The notes beneath the pieces were generated by a model. That model had not been told where the DNA came from and ran no database searches. It was given only the letters and a program-made list of their open reading frames with translations. 64,000 nucleotides of DNA from Lentimonas sp. CC4 (GTDB lineage: Bacteria; Verrucomicrobiota; Verrucomicrobiia; Opitutales; Coraliomargaritaceae): NCBI RefSeq assembly GCF_902728235.1, contig NZ_CACVBO010000001.1, positions 2,752,001 through 2,816,000 on the forward strand, written 5' to 3'. Positions 10,162-18,411 of this stretch are shown in pieces (positions within the stretch are counted from its first letter, which is position 1; every line of letters starts with the position of its first letter). A program made the translations under genes and the position numbers.

Positions 10162-12546
10162 TCACTTCTTCCCCAAGCCAATCCACGCAATCGCTAGCGT
10201 GGCGACCGAGCTCAGCGGCATCAGGATGGCGGCTAAGAGCGGGTGCATCATGCCTGCTAGGCAGAGGCTGACTGCTGCGACGTTGTAGCAGACGGCGGCG
10301 GCGAATACGGTGGTCACTGTGCGTCGGCGTGCGGTGGCGGTGCTGAACAGTGCGGGTAGGCAGCGTAGGCTACGGCCAAAAAAGAAGAAGTCGGCCGATG
10401 CTTCGAGTATACTGCGATCGACGACGGGGGTGCCGCGGCAGATCGCTTTGTCGAAGGCGAGACTATCATTGGCACCGTCGCCGATCATGAGCGCAGAGTC
10501 TCGGGCGTTTGAGTCGATCCAATTCGCTTTGTCGCTTGGGCTGCACTGTCCGATTGCCGAGTCGGCGGGTAAGTCGAGCTGACTCGCGATAATCGCTACG
10601 CGTTCTGCGGCGTCTCCGCTAAGAATGGCTGTATCCAGGTTTCGGCTGCGAAGTGCGGCGATGCTGTCGCGGGCATCATCGCGCACATCTTCGATGAAGC
10701 TAAAGGCCGCAACGAGTAGCCCGTTTTGGCGGAGCACACTGCGAGCATCATCGGGTGCATGTGTGTCTTTGGCTAACCATGCGGAACTACCTAGACTCCA
10801 TTGGTTGGAACCCGAATCTTTCCAGATCAACCCTTTGCCGATCACTTCTTCGACGCTGTTTGCCAGCGGCGGGACGGATTCGGAGATACTCGGGTGGTAG
10901 GCGAGTAAGGCCTCGCGTAGGGAGCGCGCGACGGGGTGGACGTTGTGTGCGACGAGTTGATAGAGCGCCTGCGCTGAAAGAGGGTCGAGTTGTTGAATAC
11001 TTTGGGTATTCGTGAGCCGCGGAATGTCCATCGTCAGGGTGCCGGTCTTGTCGAAGACGACAGTTCTGACCTGACGTAGGCGCTCCCAAATATCTGCTGA
11101 TTTGATGAAGAGGCCAGCGCGGCGCAGACGGGCGGTGGCAAATTCGTCGCACATCGGCAACGCAACGCCGAGCGCGCAGGGGCAGGAGACGATGAGGATC
11201 GAGATGAGGACTTGTGTGGATTTGAGGACGTTGCCTGTCGTCGCCATCCATGCCGCACCGCCGATGACGGCGATGATCAGCACACAGACGATGTAGGAGC
11301 GTAGGATGCTTTGTAGGCGTAGGTCGCGGAAGGTGTCTTCGCCGCGTTCGAGGAGTTGAGCGAGCAGGCTTTCCGGCCACGATTCATTGGCGCGGAAGCG
11401 TAGGCTGTGTAGGCCGACGTTGATCGCGCCGGCGGGTGCGGTTTTTTCTTTTGGCCAAATGACGGGGTCGGCTTCGCCATTGATCCATTCGAGGCTGAGT
11501 GTGCCCTGTGCGTCGAGTGGTTGAGCGGCGACGGGATTGATTTCTCCAGGAGCAATACTGTAGTCCAAGCCTGCGGTGACTTTCTGCACTGGGAGGCGCT
11601 CGCCATCGTGTGCGCCGTTGAGTTGAGTGACCTCACGTGGGCCGACTTTTTGGCGTTGAAGTTGAGAACGGTTTTTCTCCAAGGCGAACTCTTGTAGCCA
11701 GCGGCCAGCCAGCATCAGAAAGACGAACGTGGCGACGAAGTCGAAGTAGATCAGTGAGGTGTATTCTGTAATGCAACCAATGAGCGAACCAAGGTATGCG
11801 GCAATCAGCCCCATGGCGATCGGTAGGTCGATATGCAGCACACGAGCCTTCGCGGCTTGCCATGCGCGACTGATAAAATAGCCGCCGCCGACGATCAGGC
11901 TGAGCGTGGCAAAGAGGCCGCCCAGCATTTGAAATAGCGGAGCCAGGAAGAACTCGCCGCCCATGCCGAGGTAGCCTGGTAGAGTGAAGAGCATGGTATT
12001 GAGCAGGAAGAACCCACAGAGCCCTATTCGGTGTGCGATTTGCTTGCTGCCATTGCGACTCGCTGAGGGATCTTCACTGTAAGGGCAGAGTCGATAGCCG
12101 ATCTTTTGCAGCTCTTGGGCAAAGGCCTGTATCGAAAATGCGCCGCGTCGCCATGTGAGTTCGACCGCATTGGAGCGCGGATCGATCACGATGTTGCTCG
12201 CGCCTGCTTGTTGTTTAAAGATGGCTTCGATCAGCCACACACAGCCGATACAACTGATGCCTTCAATGGATAAACGTGTGGAGACTGTTGGTTCTTCGCT
12301 GGCTAATTCGGCAGTTTCGAGCTCTGCTTGGAGCGGCTCGGTGTCGCTTGGCTGGAAGACCTTGGAGCCCACGGGCGGCACCGCTTTATCGCCTTTGAGT
12401 TCATAGAAACGCTCAAGCCCACCGTCATGAATGAGTTGAGCGACGTAGTAACAACCGTGGCAACAATACGTCTCCTCTGCTTTGGGGACAAAGGGCGTCC
12501 CGCAATGCGTGCAGTGGATTGTTTTGGATTGTGGGACTGTTGTCAT
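10162..12546 (-). CDS. ccoI: Copper-exporting P1B ATPase CcoI/FixI (cbb3 oxidase assembly)
   Basis: Copper-translocating P-type ATPase of the inner membrane that supplies copper during cbb3 oxidase maturation. Domains in order: an N-terminal Cys-rich zinc-ribbon-like segment (HCTHCGTPF, CCHGC), a heavy-metal-associated domain with GISCIGC, transmembrane helices with the metal-transfer motif SCPCALG, the phosphorylation site DKTGTLT, and the hinge GDGANDS. At 794 aa it is typical of the FixI/CcoI branch, whose N-terminal Cys-rich region separates it from CopA. It is the last gene of the leftward cbb3 cluster. Confidence 0.93.
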   Translation of the reverse strand: MTTVPQSKTIHCTHCGTPFVPKAEETYCCHGCYYVAQLIHDGGLERFYELKGDKAVPPVGSKVFQPSDTEPLQAELETAELASEEPTVSTRLSIEGISCIGCVWLIEAIFKQQAGASNIVIDPRSNAVELTWRRGAFSIQAFAQELQKIGYRLCPYSEDPSASRNGSKQIAHRIGLCGFFLLNTMLFTLPGYLGMGGEFFLAPLFQMLGGLFATLSLIVGGGYFISRAWQAAKARVLHIDLPIAMGLIAAYLGSLIGCITEYTSLIYFDFVATFVFLMLAGRWLQEFALEKNRSQLQRQKVGPREVTQLNGAHDGERLPVQKVTAGLDYSIAPGEINPVAAQPLDAQGTLSLEWINGEADPVIWPKEKTAPAGAINVGLHSLRFRANESWPESLLAQLLERGEDTFRDLRLQSILRSYIVCVLIIAVIGGAAWMATTGNVLKSTQVLISILIVSCPCALGVALPMCDEFATARLRRAGLFIKSADIWERLRQVRTVVFDKTGTLTMDIPRLTNTQSIQQLDPLSAQALYQLVAHNVHPVARSLREALLAYHPSISESVPPLANSVEEVIGKGLIWKDSGSNQWSLGSSAWLAKDTHAPDDARSVLRQNGLLVAAFSFIEDVRDDARDSIAALRSRNLDTAILSGDAAERVAIIASQLDLPADSAIGQCSPSDKANWIDSNARDSALMIGDGANDSLAFDKAICRGTPVVDRSILEASADFFFFGRSLRCLPALFSTATARRRTVTTVFAAAVCYNVAAVSLCLAGMMHPLLAAILMPLSSVATLAIAWIGLGKK

Positions 12547-12593
12547 CGAAACGATGTCTTGGCTCAGGAGGAAACGATGGTGGGCAGTGTTGT

Positions 12594-12621
12594 CGCGGTC
12601 TTCGCAAGCAAAGCCCCTACG
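12594..12621 (-). repeat. Partial copy of a GTAGGGGC-type inverted-repeat element
   Basis: On the minus strand this 28-bp piece reads as the left end of the element at 47067-47164: CGTAGGGGCTTTGCTTGCG followed by AAGACCGCG. A third fragment is at 57472. The opposite terminal repeat is not found here, so this is a solo end or a decayed copy. It lies in the gap between ccoI and the small gene upstream of it. Confidence 0.6.
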
Positions 12622-12682
12622 GATTTAGCCAAGTTCCTTTGTGTCGTGATCGTCGAGACGGTGTGACGCGCTCTCTGTTTTA

Positions 12683-12856
12683 TCAATCCTGTTGAACTGG
12701 TTTATTGGTCACTGAGGTGTCGAGCTCGACGGTTTCAGTCGGGTTGTCGCGTGCGATCTTGATGAGGGTCGACCATGCGGCGATGACAAGTAAAAACGCC
12801 ATGATCACCGGTATCCACAACGACCATGCGAATTTTTTCTTTTGTGACGTAGACAT
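12683..12856 (-). CDS. Small single-span membrane protein in the FixH position
   Basis: A 57-aa protein with a charged N terminus (STSQKKKFAW), one hydrophobic helix (about residues 12-32) and a short acidic tail (ARDNPTETVELD). It starts 9 bp after the ccoG stop and precedes ccoI, which is exactly where fixH/ccoH lies in G-I-H-type clusters. FixH proteins are usually much longer. This could be a minimal FixH keeping only the membrane anchor, or an unrelated small subunit. The frame and the tight spacing after ccoG support it as a real gene. Confidence 0.65.
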   Translation of the reverse strand: MSTSQKKKFAWSLWIPVIMAFLLVIAAWSTLIKIARDNPTETVELDTSVTNKPVQQD

Positions 12857-12865
12857 TGTTCGTGA

Positions 12866-14290
12866 TTACTTGGCTGAAGCCGCGGCTTCACTTTGCTTTT
12901 TAAGCATCGTAGGGTTCGGGCCGATGAATTCGGCTTCGCGCGTCAGGATGTCGTGTCCGTCAGGTGCGACGAGGGTGAACTCAATCGGGAAACGACCTTG
13001 GTAGTTTTCTTTTAGGACGGTAATGATGACGGGGCGCACAACTTCACCCATAGGCTCGACGGTGATACCATCTTCGTTGCCTTCCATCTCGTAGGTTTGT
13101 CCCTCAGCTAGGCTAGCGACTGTGTAAGTCTTTGTTTCGCTAGTTTTATTGATGGCGCGCAGCATGTATTGATTACGGACGGCTGTGTCAGTGATGTAGT
13201 AAGGTGAGCCGGTCATGCGCACGACGTTCATATTGGCGCTACGTAGTTGTAGCACTGAGAGTGTCATTGCGGTCGCACCAATTAGCATTAGAACGAAATA
13301 AATGGCAATACGCGGGCGTAAGATACGTTTTTTCTTTCCGGCTAGTCCATTTTGCGAGTCATAGCGAATTAAGCCAGTCGGACGGTTGAGCTTCGTCATG
13401 ATGGTATCGCAGGCATCGATACAGTTCGCGCAACCCACGCACTCGATTTGCAGGCCTTGACGGATGTCAATGCCAGTGGGGCAGACTTGGACACAACGCG
13501 TGCAATCGACGCAGTCCCCAATCCCACTTTGCTTGGCTTTGCCGCGAGGTTCGCCGCGTATTTCATCATAGCCAATGATGACTGAGTCATCATCAATCAT
13601 TGCTGATTGGAGACGGCCATAAGGGCAGATAACTAAGCATAGTTGCTCGCGAAACCATGCGAAATTAAAATAGATGAGTGCACTGGCAATGAAGACGAAG
13701 AGAAAGGCGCCCCAGTGCTCTTTCGGGCTATCCTGCATCCATTGATAGAGCTGCGGGATGGAGATGAAGTAAGCGAGGAAGAGGTGTGCAATCATCAAGG
13801 AGATGACCGCGAAGATGAGTTGTTTGAGTCCGCGTTTCTTTATCTTCTCGGCTGTCCATGGTTGGTCATCGAGCTTTTTGCGCTTGTTGCTGTCGCCTTC
13901 AATCCAGCGTTCGATACGGCGATACACATGCTCCAAAAAGACGGTTTGAGGACAGGCCCAGCCGCACCAGAGACGGCCAAAGAGTGCAGTAATGAAGAAC
14001 AGGGAGAAACCGACGCCGGTAATGAAGAAGAAGGCGAGCCACAGGTCTTGTGCAGCGAAGGTTAGGCCGAATAAGTGGAAGCGTCGGTTGAAGACATCTA
14101 GGAAGACCGCCGGGTTACCGTTGATTGGAATCCACGGCAGTGTCACATAAATACCGATTAGCAGGAGAGCAAAGATACGACGCCAGTGAGTGAATACCCC
14201 AGAGACATCGGCCGGGTGTAAGAATTTGCGTGAGCCATCACGGTTAATGGTGGTGACGGATTCGCGATTGGGTTGGACTAGCTTGCTCAT
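12866..14290 (-). CDS. ccoG: Cytochrome oxidase accessory protein CcoG (FixG/RdxA)
   Basis: Membrane iron-sulfur protein required for cbb3 oxidase maturation, thought to reduce copper for CcoN. Visible are several transmembrane helices, the WCGWACPQTVF motif, and two ferredoxin-type clusters, CVDCTRCVQVCPTGIDIR and CVGCANCIDACD. These are followed by a periplasmic Ig-like C-terminal domain (about residues 340-465). At 474 aa it has normal length. It sits between ccoP and the small fixH-position gene, all leftward. Confidence 0.95.
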   Translation of the reverse strand: MSKLVQPNRESVTTINRDGSRKFLHPADVSGVFTHWRRIFALLLIGIYVTLPWIPINGNPAVFLDVFNRRFHLFGLTFAAQDLWLAFFFITGVGFSLFFITALFGRLWCGWACPQTVFLEHVYRRIERWIEGDSNKRKKLDDQPWTAEKIKKRGLKQLIFAVISLMIAHLFLAYFISIPQLYQWMQDSPKEHWGAFLFVFIASALIYFNFAWFREQLCLVICPYGRLQSAMIDDDSVIIGYDEIRGEPRGKAKQSGIGDCVDCTRCVQVCPTGIDIRQGLQIECVGCANCIDACDTIMTKLNRPTGLIRYDSQNGLAGKKKRILRPRIAIYFVLMLIGATAMTLSVLQLRSANMNVVRMTGSPYYITDTAVRNQYMLRAINKTSETKTYTVASLAEGQTYEMEGNEDGITVEPMGEVVRPVIITVLKENYQGRFPIEFTLVAPDGHDILTREAEFIGPNPTMLKKQSEAAASAK

Positions 14291-14292
14291 TA

Positions 14293-14451
14293 TTAAAAGC
14301 GAATAGGATGTGTCGGTTTTGCTGCTTCGTCCAATGAGGAGGAAGAAATAGACCGCTTAATCAGTGTGGCTAATTGTGACCATAAGATGGTCGGCTCGTA
14401 GTCGTCAAAGTTGGTGTAAATGCGCTCGCAATAATGAGGTATCACTATCAC
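14293..14451 (-). CDS. Possible 52-residue small protein between ccoP and ccoG
   Basis: The 175-bp gap between ccoP and ccoG holds an open frame from GTG (VIVIPHYCERIY...) whose TAA ends 2 bp before the ccoG ATG. It includes YTNFDDYEPTILW and a basic segment LIKRSI. There is no membrane span and no recognised family. The spacing would fit translational coupling to ccoG, but the start codon is weak and nothing beyond the open frame supports it. The alternative is plain intergenic spacer. Confidence 0.25.
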   Translation of the reverse strand: MIVIPHYCERIYTNFDDYEPTILWSQLATLIKRSISSSSLDEAAKPTHPIRF

Positions 14452-14465
14452 GAACGCAGAAATCA

Positions 14466-15056
14466 CTATTCGGCCGGGTAAGCGCTCTGCATTTGAGCTT
14501 GGTCGTTTTTACTCAAGACATAGGCGACAACCTCTGTGATGCGTTTTTGACCGAGCATTGAGCCCCATGCTTGCATGCCTTTGTCTGGCACTCCCTTGTC
14601 AATCGTTACGTAGACCTGGGAAGGTCGGCCACCGTGCACCCACTCGGCATCAACGAGGTTGAAGCCGATGCCGCCCTGGAGTTCTTTGCCATGGCAAGCA
14701 ATGCAGTTGGCCTCAAAGGTGGCTTTACCCGCAGCGATGAAGTCGGGGTTGCTGCTCATTTCCCAGAATAGATCATCATTGCTGACATCGATCGAGTTTG
14801 CGAGGCGCTTGGTCTTCAATTCCGCTAGTTTCTCTTCTAGTTGGTGGTCATCGTTGCCTGCAAAGCTGCGGTCATCGAGCACCAGCCAGTAGATGATGGA
14901 AAACACGATCATAGTGAAGAGGATGCAAAGCCACCAAGAAGGGAGACGTTGGTCGTATTCCTGAATGCCGTCGACTACGTGATCGCGGAGCGTGACGCCC
15001 TCAGGGAGATCCTCTTGTTTGACGAGGTGTTCGTCTTTATTTTCGCCTGTGTTCAT
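14466..15056 (-). CDS. ccoP: cbb3 oxidase subunit III CcoP, mono-haem form
   Basis: Membrane-anchored cytochrome c that feeds electrons to the cbb3 core. One transmembrane helix (about residues 40-62, WWLCILFTMIVFSIIYWLVL) precedes a single cytochrome c domain with CIACHG near residue 115 and a later Met-containing GMQAWGSM. Textbook CcoP has two haem c sites and about 300 residues; this 196-residue version has one CxxCH only. It overlaps the CcoQ-like gene by 4 bp (ATGA), indicating tight coupling. Confidence 0.9.
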   Translation of the reverse strand: MNTGENKDEHLVKQEDLPEGVTLRDHVVDGIQEYDQRLPSWWLCILFTMIVFSIIYWLVLDDRSFAGNDDHQLEEKLAELKTKRLANSIDVSNDDLFWEMSSNPDFIAAGKATFEANCIACHGKELQGGIGFNLVDAEWVHGGRPSQVYVTIDKGVPDKGMQAWGSMLGQKRITEVVAYVLSKNDQAQMQSAYPAE

Positions 15057-15238
15057 TTGTTTGCTGCTTGGGTTGAATTGTCGTCGTCTTCGAGGGGGAG
15101 GTTCTCCATGTGGCTCACCGTCGTTTTCTTTAGAAAAAGAGCACGGGCGGTGATGGCGAGAAAGACGCCAAAAGTGAGCCAGAAGGAGATGTGCGGAACG
15201 ATGCTCGTCCAGTCGTCGTAGATGATGCGTTTAAACAT
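15053..15238 (-). CDS. CcoQ-like small membrane protein of the cbb3 cluster
   Basis: A 61-aa protein with one hydrophobic helix (ISFWLTFGVFLAITARALFL) and an acidic C-terminal tail (NLPLEDDDNSTQ). Its position between ccoNO and ccoP and its size match CcoQ, the small subunit that stabilises the cbb3 complex. Sequence identity to classical CcoQ is too low to call by motif, so the assignment rests on position, topology and the 4-bp overlap with ccoP. Confidence 0.7.
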   Translation of the reverse strand: MFKRIIYDDWTSIVPHISFWLTFGVFLAITARALFLKKTTVSHMENLPLEDDDNSTQAANK

Positions 15239-15275
15239 AATATTGAGTGACTAAGTGTGGATGCCTAATAATTGC

Positions 15276-17654
15276 TTATTCGGCGGCGGCTTCACGGGCA
15301 GCTTTTTCAGAGGCAAGTTCGTAAGTGCCTAGCTTCTGTAGATAAGCGATGAGTGCGACGATCTCTCTGTCGGGATCGGTAAAAGCGCCTTTCTCGGCCA
15401 AGCGCTCGACAATGCCAGCAGCTTGTTCGTTGATTTGGCTCTCGATGTCCTCAGGCGATAGGTCGATCGGATAGGGCACGCCAAGCATGCGCATGACATC
15501 AATCTTCCTTGGTAGCTGACTGACTTTGATTGGCTTCTCAAAGAGCCATGGGTAATTCGGCATGTTCGAACCTGGCGAGACACTGCGTGGATCCAGCATG
15601 TGGAAGAAGTGCCAGTCATCAGAGCGCACGCCGCCTTCGCGAGCGAGGTCTGGACCTGTGCGCTTCGAGCCCCATTGATAAGGGTAGTCGTAGATCGATT
15701 CACCGAGGTGCGAGTAACCTCCGCCTTGACCTTGGTCGCCATAACGCATGACGTCTGGCACGAGGGTGCGGATCATCTGCGAGTGGCAGTTGTAGCAACC
15801 TTCGCTGACGTAGATATCGCGACCAGCCAGTTCGAGTGGTGTGTAGGGCACTTGAATGCGGCCTTCGATATTATCGGCGCGTTGCATCGTGACGGTCGGA
15901 ATGATCTGAATTGCACCACCGATGCCTGCAGCGATGATGGTCAATACCGTGAAGGCAAAGCCATGGTCTAGGAGTTGGTCATACCATTGACTCCATGTTG
16001 CTTTGCATACTTCGAAGTGTGCGATTGCGACGATAATGAAGGTGATGGTCAAGAAGGTGCCGAAGATGAATAGGGCGCCATTGCTGAAGATCGTCAGGCA
16101 GACTGCAAATACGATGAGCAGTGAGTAGATGACTGGAGCTGATAGGAAGCTTTTGGCAGCGCTTGGTGTTTCAATGTCAGTGACTTCGACTTCAACTGTG
16201 CCGTTGACTGCAGTGCCGCTCTTCGCAGTGCGCCAAATATTGTAGGCACAGAGAACAAAGCCGGTGACATAGAGGAAACCTCCAATTGCACGGAACAGCA
16301 TGACTGGGCGGATTGCCTGCAGCGTATCGAGGAAGTTCGGATACTGTAGAAGTGTGCCGCCTTCAATTGTGGCGTTGAGCATCAGGCCTTGAGTGATGCC
16401 GGCGACCCACATGGATGCGACATAGAGGAGAATACCCACCATACCCATCCAGAAGTGGGCATTTGCGAGTGCAGTGGAGTAGAGTTTGGTCTTCCAGAGG
16501 CGAGGCGCGAGCCAGTAGAACATACCAGCAGCGAGGAAACCATTCCATCCGAGGGTGCCGCTGTGCACGTGCCCGACTGTCCAGTCGGTGTAGTGGGAGA
16601 GGGCGTTCACTGCCTTAATTGAAAGCAATGGGCCTTCAAAGGTGCACATGCCGTAGAAGGTAACCGCTGCGGCGAAGAACTTAATGATTGGGTCGGTTAG
16701 GAGCTTATCCCATGCGCCACGGAGGGTGAGGAGGCCATTGAGCATACCTGCCCAAGATGGCGCCCAGAGCATGAGGCTGAAAACCATACCGAGTGACTGC
16801 AGCCATTCGGGTAGGGCTGTGTTCAGCAAGTGGTGAGGGCCGGCCCAGATGTAGATGAATACGAGCGACCAGAAGTGAATGATCGACAGACGGTAGGAGT
16901 AAACTGGACGATTCGCCGCTTTGGGGACGAAGTAATACATGATGCCGAGCATCGGCGTGGTGAGGAAGAAGGCCACCGCGTTGTGTCCATACCACCATTG
17001 AACTAGGGCGTCCTGCACGCCACCAAAGATCGGGTAGCTGTGCGTGAAGCTGGTTGGGATGGACAGGTGATTGACCACATAGAGCATGGTGATCGTGACA
17101 ATCGTCGCGATGTAGAACCAGAGGCCGACGTAGAGCGACTTTTCGTTACGCTTTGCGAGTGTCCAGAAGAAGTTGGCCGCAAATATCAGCCAGATGACAG
17201 CCACCATGATGTTGATGGGCCAGATGAGCTCTGCATATTCCTTACCGCGTGTGAACCCCGCAGGGAGCGAGATCGCTGCGCAGACGATGATGAACTGCCA
17301 GCCCCAGAAGTTGATCTTACTGAGCAAGTCAGATGCCATTCGAGTTCGGCAAAGGCGCTGAGTCGAGTAGTAGATGCCTGCAAACATCATATTGCCGACG
17401 AAGGCAAAAATTGCCGCGTTGGTATGCAGTGGGCGCAGTCGCCCGAATGTTAGAAATTCGATTCCCTCGCTTTTTAAGGCTCCGAGTGTGAGCCATTCGA
17501 TGAACTTGCCGTTCATTTGCCAGAAATTCAGCTGGAAGGCAATGAGCACTCCGGCTCCCATGCCGACGATGCCCCAGAAGATGGATGCGATCATGAACTT
17601 CCTTACGGAGTCATCATCGTATACGATAGTTGTAGTAGCGGGTTTTGTATTCAT
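15276..17654 (-). CDS. ccoNO: cbb3 oxidase subunits I and II fused (CcoN-CcoO)
   Basis: A 792-residue fusion of the haem-copper catalytic subunit and the membrane-bound mono-haem subunit. The CcoN part (about 1-480) has the multi-helix core, with HTNAAIFAFVGN, WYGHNAVAFFLTTPMLG (copper/haem histidines) and YTDWTVGHVHSGTLGWNG. An extra linker and membrane spans lead to the CcoO part, with GCYNCHSQMIR near residue 625 and the family SKRTGPDLAREGG. Fusions of this kind are known in Verrucomicrobia and Bacteroidetes. The start codon overlaps the stop of the CcoS-like gene (ATGA). Confidence 0.95.
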   Translation of the reverse strand: MNTKPATTTIVYDDDSVRKFMIASIFWGIVGMGAGVLIAFQLNFWQMNGKFIEWLTLGALKSEGIEFLTFGRLRPLHTNAAIFAFVGNMMFAGIYYSTQRLCRTRMASDLLSKINFWGWQFIIVCAAISLPAGFTRGKEYAELIWPINIMVAVIWLIFAANFFWTLAKRNEKSLYVGLWFYIATIVTITMLYVVNHLSIPTSFTHSYPIFGGVQDALVQWWYGHNAVAFFLTTPMLGIMYYFVPKAANRPVYSYRLSIIHFWSLVFIYIWAGPHHLLNTALPEWLQSLGMVFSLMLWAPSWAGMLNGLLTLRGAWDKLLTDPIIKFFAAAVTFYGMCTFEGPLLSIKAVNALSHYTDWTVGHVHSGTLGWNGFLAAGMFYWLAPRLWKTKLYSTALANAHFWMGMVGILLYVASMWVAGITQGLMLNATIEGGTLLQYPNFLDTLQAIRPVMLFRAIGGFLYVTGFVLCAYNIWRTAKSGTAVNGTVEVEVTDIETPSAAKSFLSAPVIYSLLIVFAVCLTIFSNGALFIFGTFLTITFIIVAIAHFEVCKATWSQWYDQLLDHGFAFTVLTIIAAGIGGAIQIIPTVTMQRADNIEGRIQVPYTPLELAGRDIYVSEGCYNCHSQMIRTLVPDVMRYGDQGQGGGYSHLGESIYDYPYQWGSKRTGPDLAREGGVRSDDWHFFHMLDPRSVSPGSNMPNYPWLFEKPIKVSQLPRKIDVMRMLGVPYPIDLSPEDIESQINEQAAGIVERLAEKGAFTDPDREIVALIAYLQKLGTYELASEKAAREAAAE

Positions 17655-17812
17655 TTGCGCGGAGCGGCTATAGGTGTTTCGTTGTCAAAAGGTCGTAGTG
17701 CGTCCTGTTCAGGGCTGCTGAGGGCTTTGCCTCGGCGTTCAAGAAGGAAGAATAGTAAAAAGAGCGCAGCTAATAATAGGCTCAAGAAGACGGTTAGTAG
17801 GAGAACTTTCAT
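17651..17812 (-). CDS. CcoS-like cbb3 assembly protein
   Basis: A 53-aa protein: a strongly hydrophobic N-terminal helix (MKVLLLTVFLSLLLAALFLL) followed by a short tail containing ALRPFDNE. This layout resembles CcoS, the small assembly factor with one helix and an acidic cytoplasmic tail. Its TGA overlaps the ATG of ccoNO by 4 bp, and it begins 11 bp after the upstream Cys-rich gene, so it is embedded in the oxidase operon. Confidence 0.7.
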   Translation of the reverse strand: MKVLLLTVFLSLLLAALFLLFFLLERRGKALSSPEQDALRPFDNETPIAAPRK

Positions 17813-17823
17813 GTGCGTTAAGC

Positions 17824-18381
17824 TCAGCTTTTAGTGTGACCTTCCACAAAAGGGCAGTCGGAGCGAAAATGTTTATAGTGGCAGTGGTCGATTTCATTGG
17901 AGACCACGCCAGATAGGGCATGGTTTATTAAATCCGCAAAGTGCTCGCGGTCAAATTCACTGAATTCATGAGTCGTATCCCAGTTTGTGTCAAAGACGCT
18001 GAGGAACGCGAATAGGCCCGAATCATGCAACTCCATGCAGACGCGACCGCCCATGGTGCGTTGTTTACAGGTGCAGGTGTGTCCCAGTATGTCATCCAAG
18101 TGCATGCCGTCGGTCTTGTGTTCGGGAGCCTTTCCGGATTCGATCACCTTGAGGGTGCGGTCGAATGCGTGGGAGAGGAATTGGATTGGCACGCCCGTTG
18201 AGTCTACTTCTGGGGATGCTTGGTCGGTGTGCATTGTTGGTATTTCAGCTTCCAGCAACCAATTCTCGATGATTTGATCCCGGTTGTCCTGTAAGTAGCT
18301 GATTAGGTGAGCGTGCATGTTCTTGATTATTTCATAGGTGCCACTAGCTTGTCTTCGCATATTAGGCACATCACTGTGCAT
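17824..18381 (-). CDS. Cys/His-rich unknown protein heading the cbb3 operon
   Basis: A 185-aa soluble-looking protein of no family I recognise. The N-terminal third (HLISYLQDNRDQIIENWLLEA) resembles the helical sensor domain seen at the front of RsbR-like and globin-like sensors. The C-terminal half is rich in metal or haem ligands: HTCTCKQRTMGGRVC, ELHDSG, then HCHYKHFRSDCPF. It precedes the CcoS-like gene by 11 bp and is divergent from a PocR-AraC regulator. Start choice is open: ATGs at 18381, 18360 and 18318 (MHAHLISYL) are possible, the last leaving room for a promoter. A redox, haem or oxygen-sensing role is inference from the context. Confidence 0.7.
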   Translation of the reverse strand: MHSDVPNMRRQASGTYEIIKNMHAHLISYLQDNRDQIIENWLLEAEIPTMHTDQASPEVDSTGVPIQFLSHAFDRTLKVIESGKAPEHKTDGMHLDDILGHTCTCKQRTMGGRVCMELHDSGLFAFLSVFDTNWDTTHEFSEFDREHFADLINHALSGVVSNEIDHCHYKHFRSDCPFVEGHTKS

Positions 18382-18411
18382 ATTTTCTCAAAACATCGAT
18401 AAACTCAAGTA

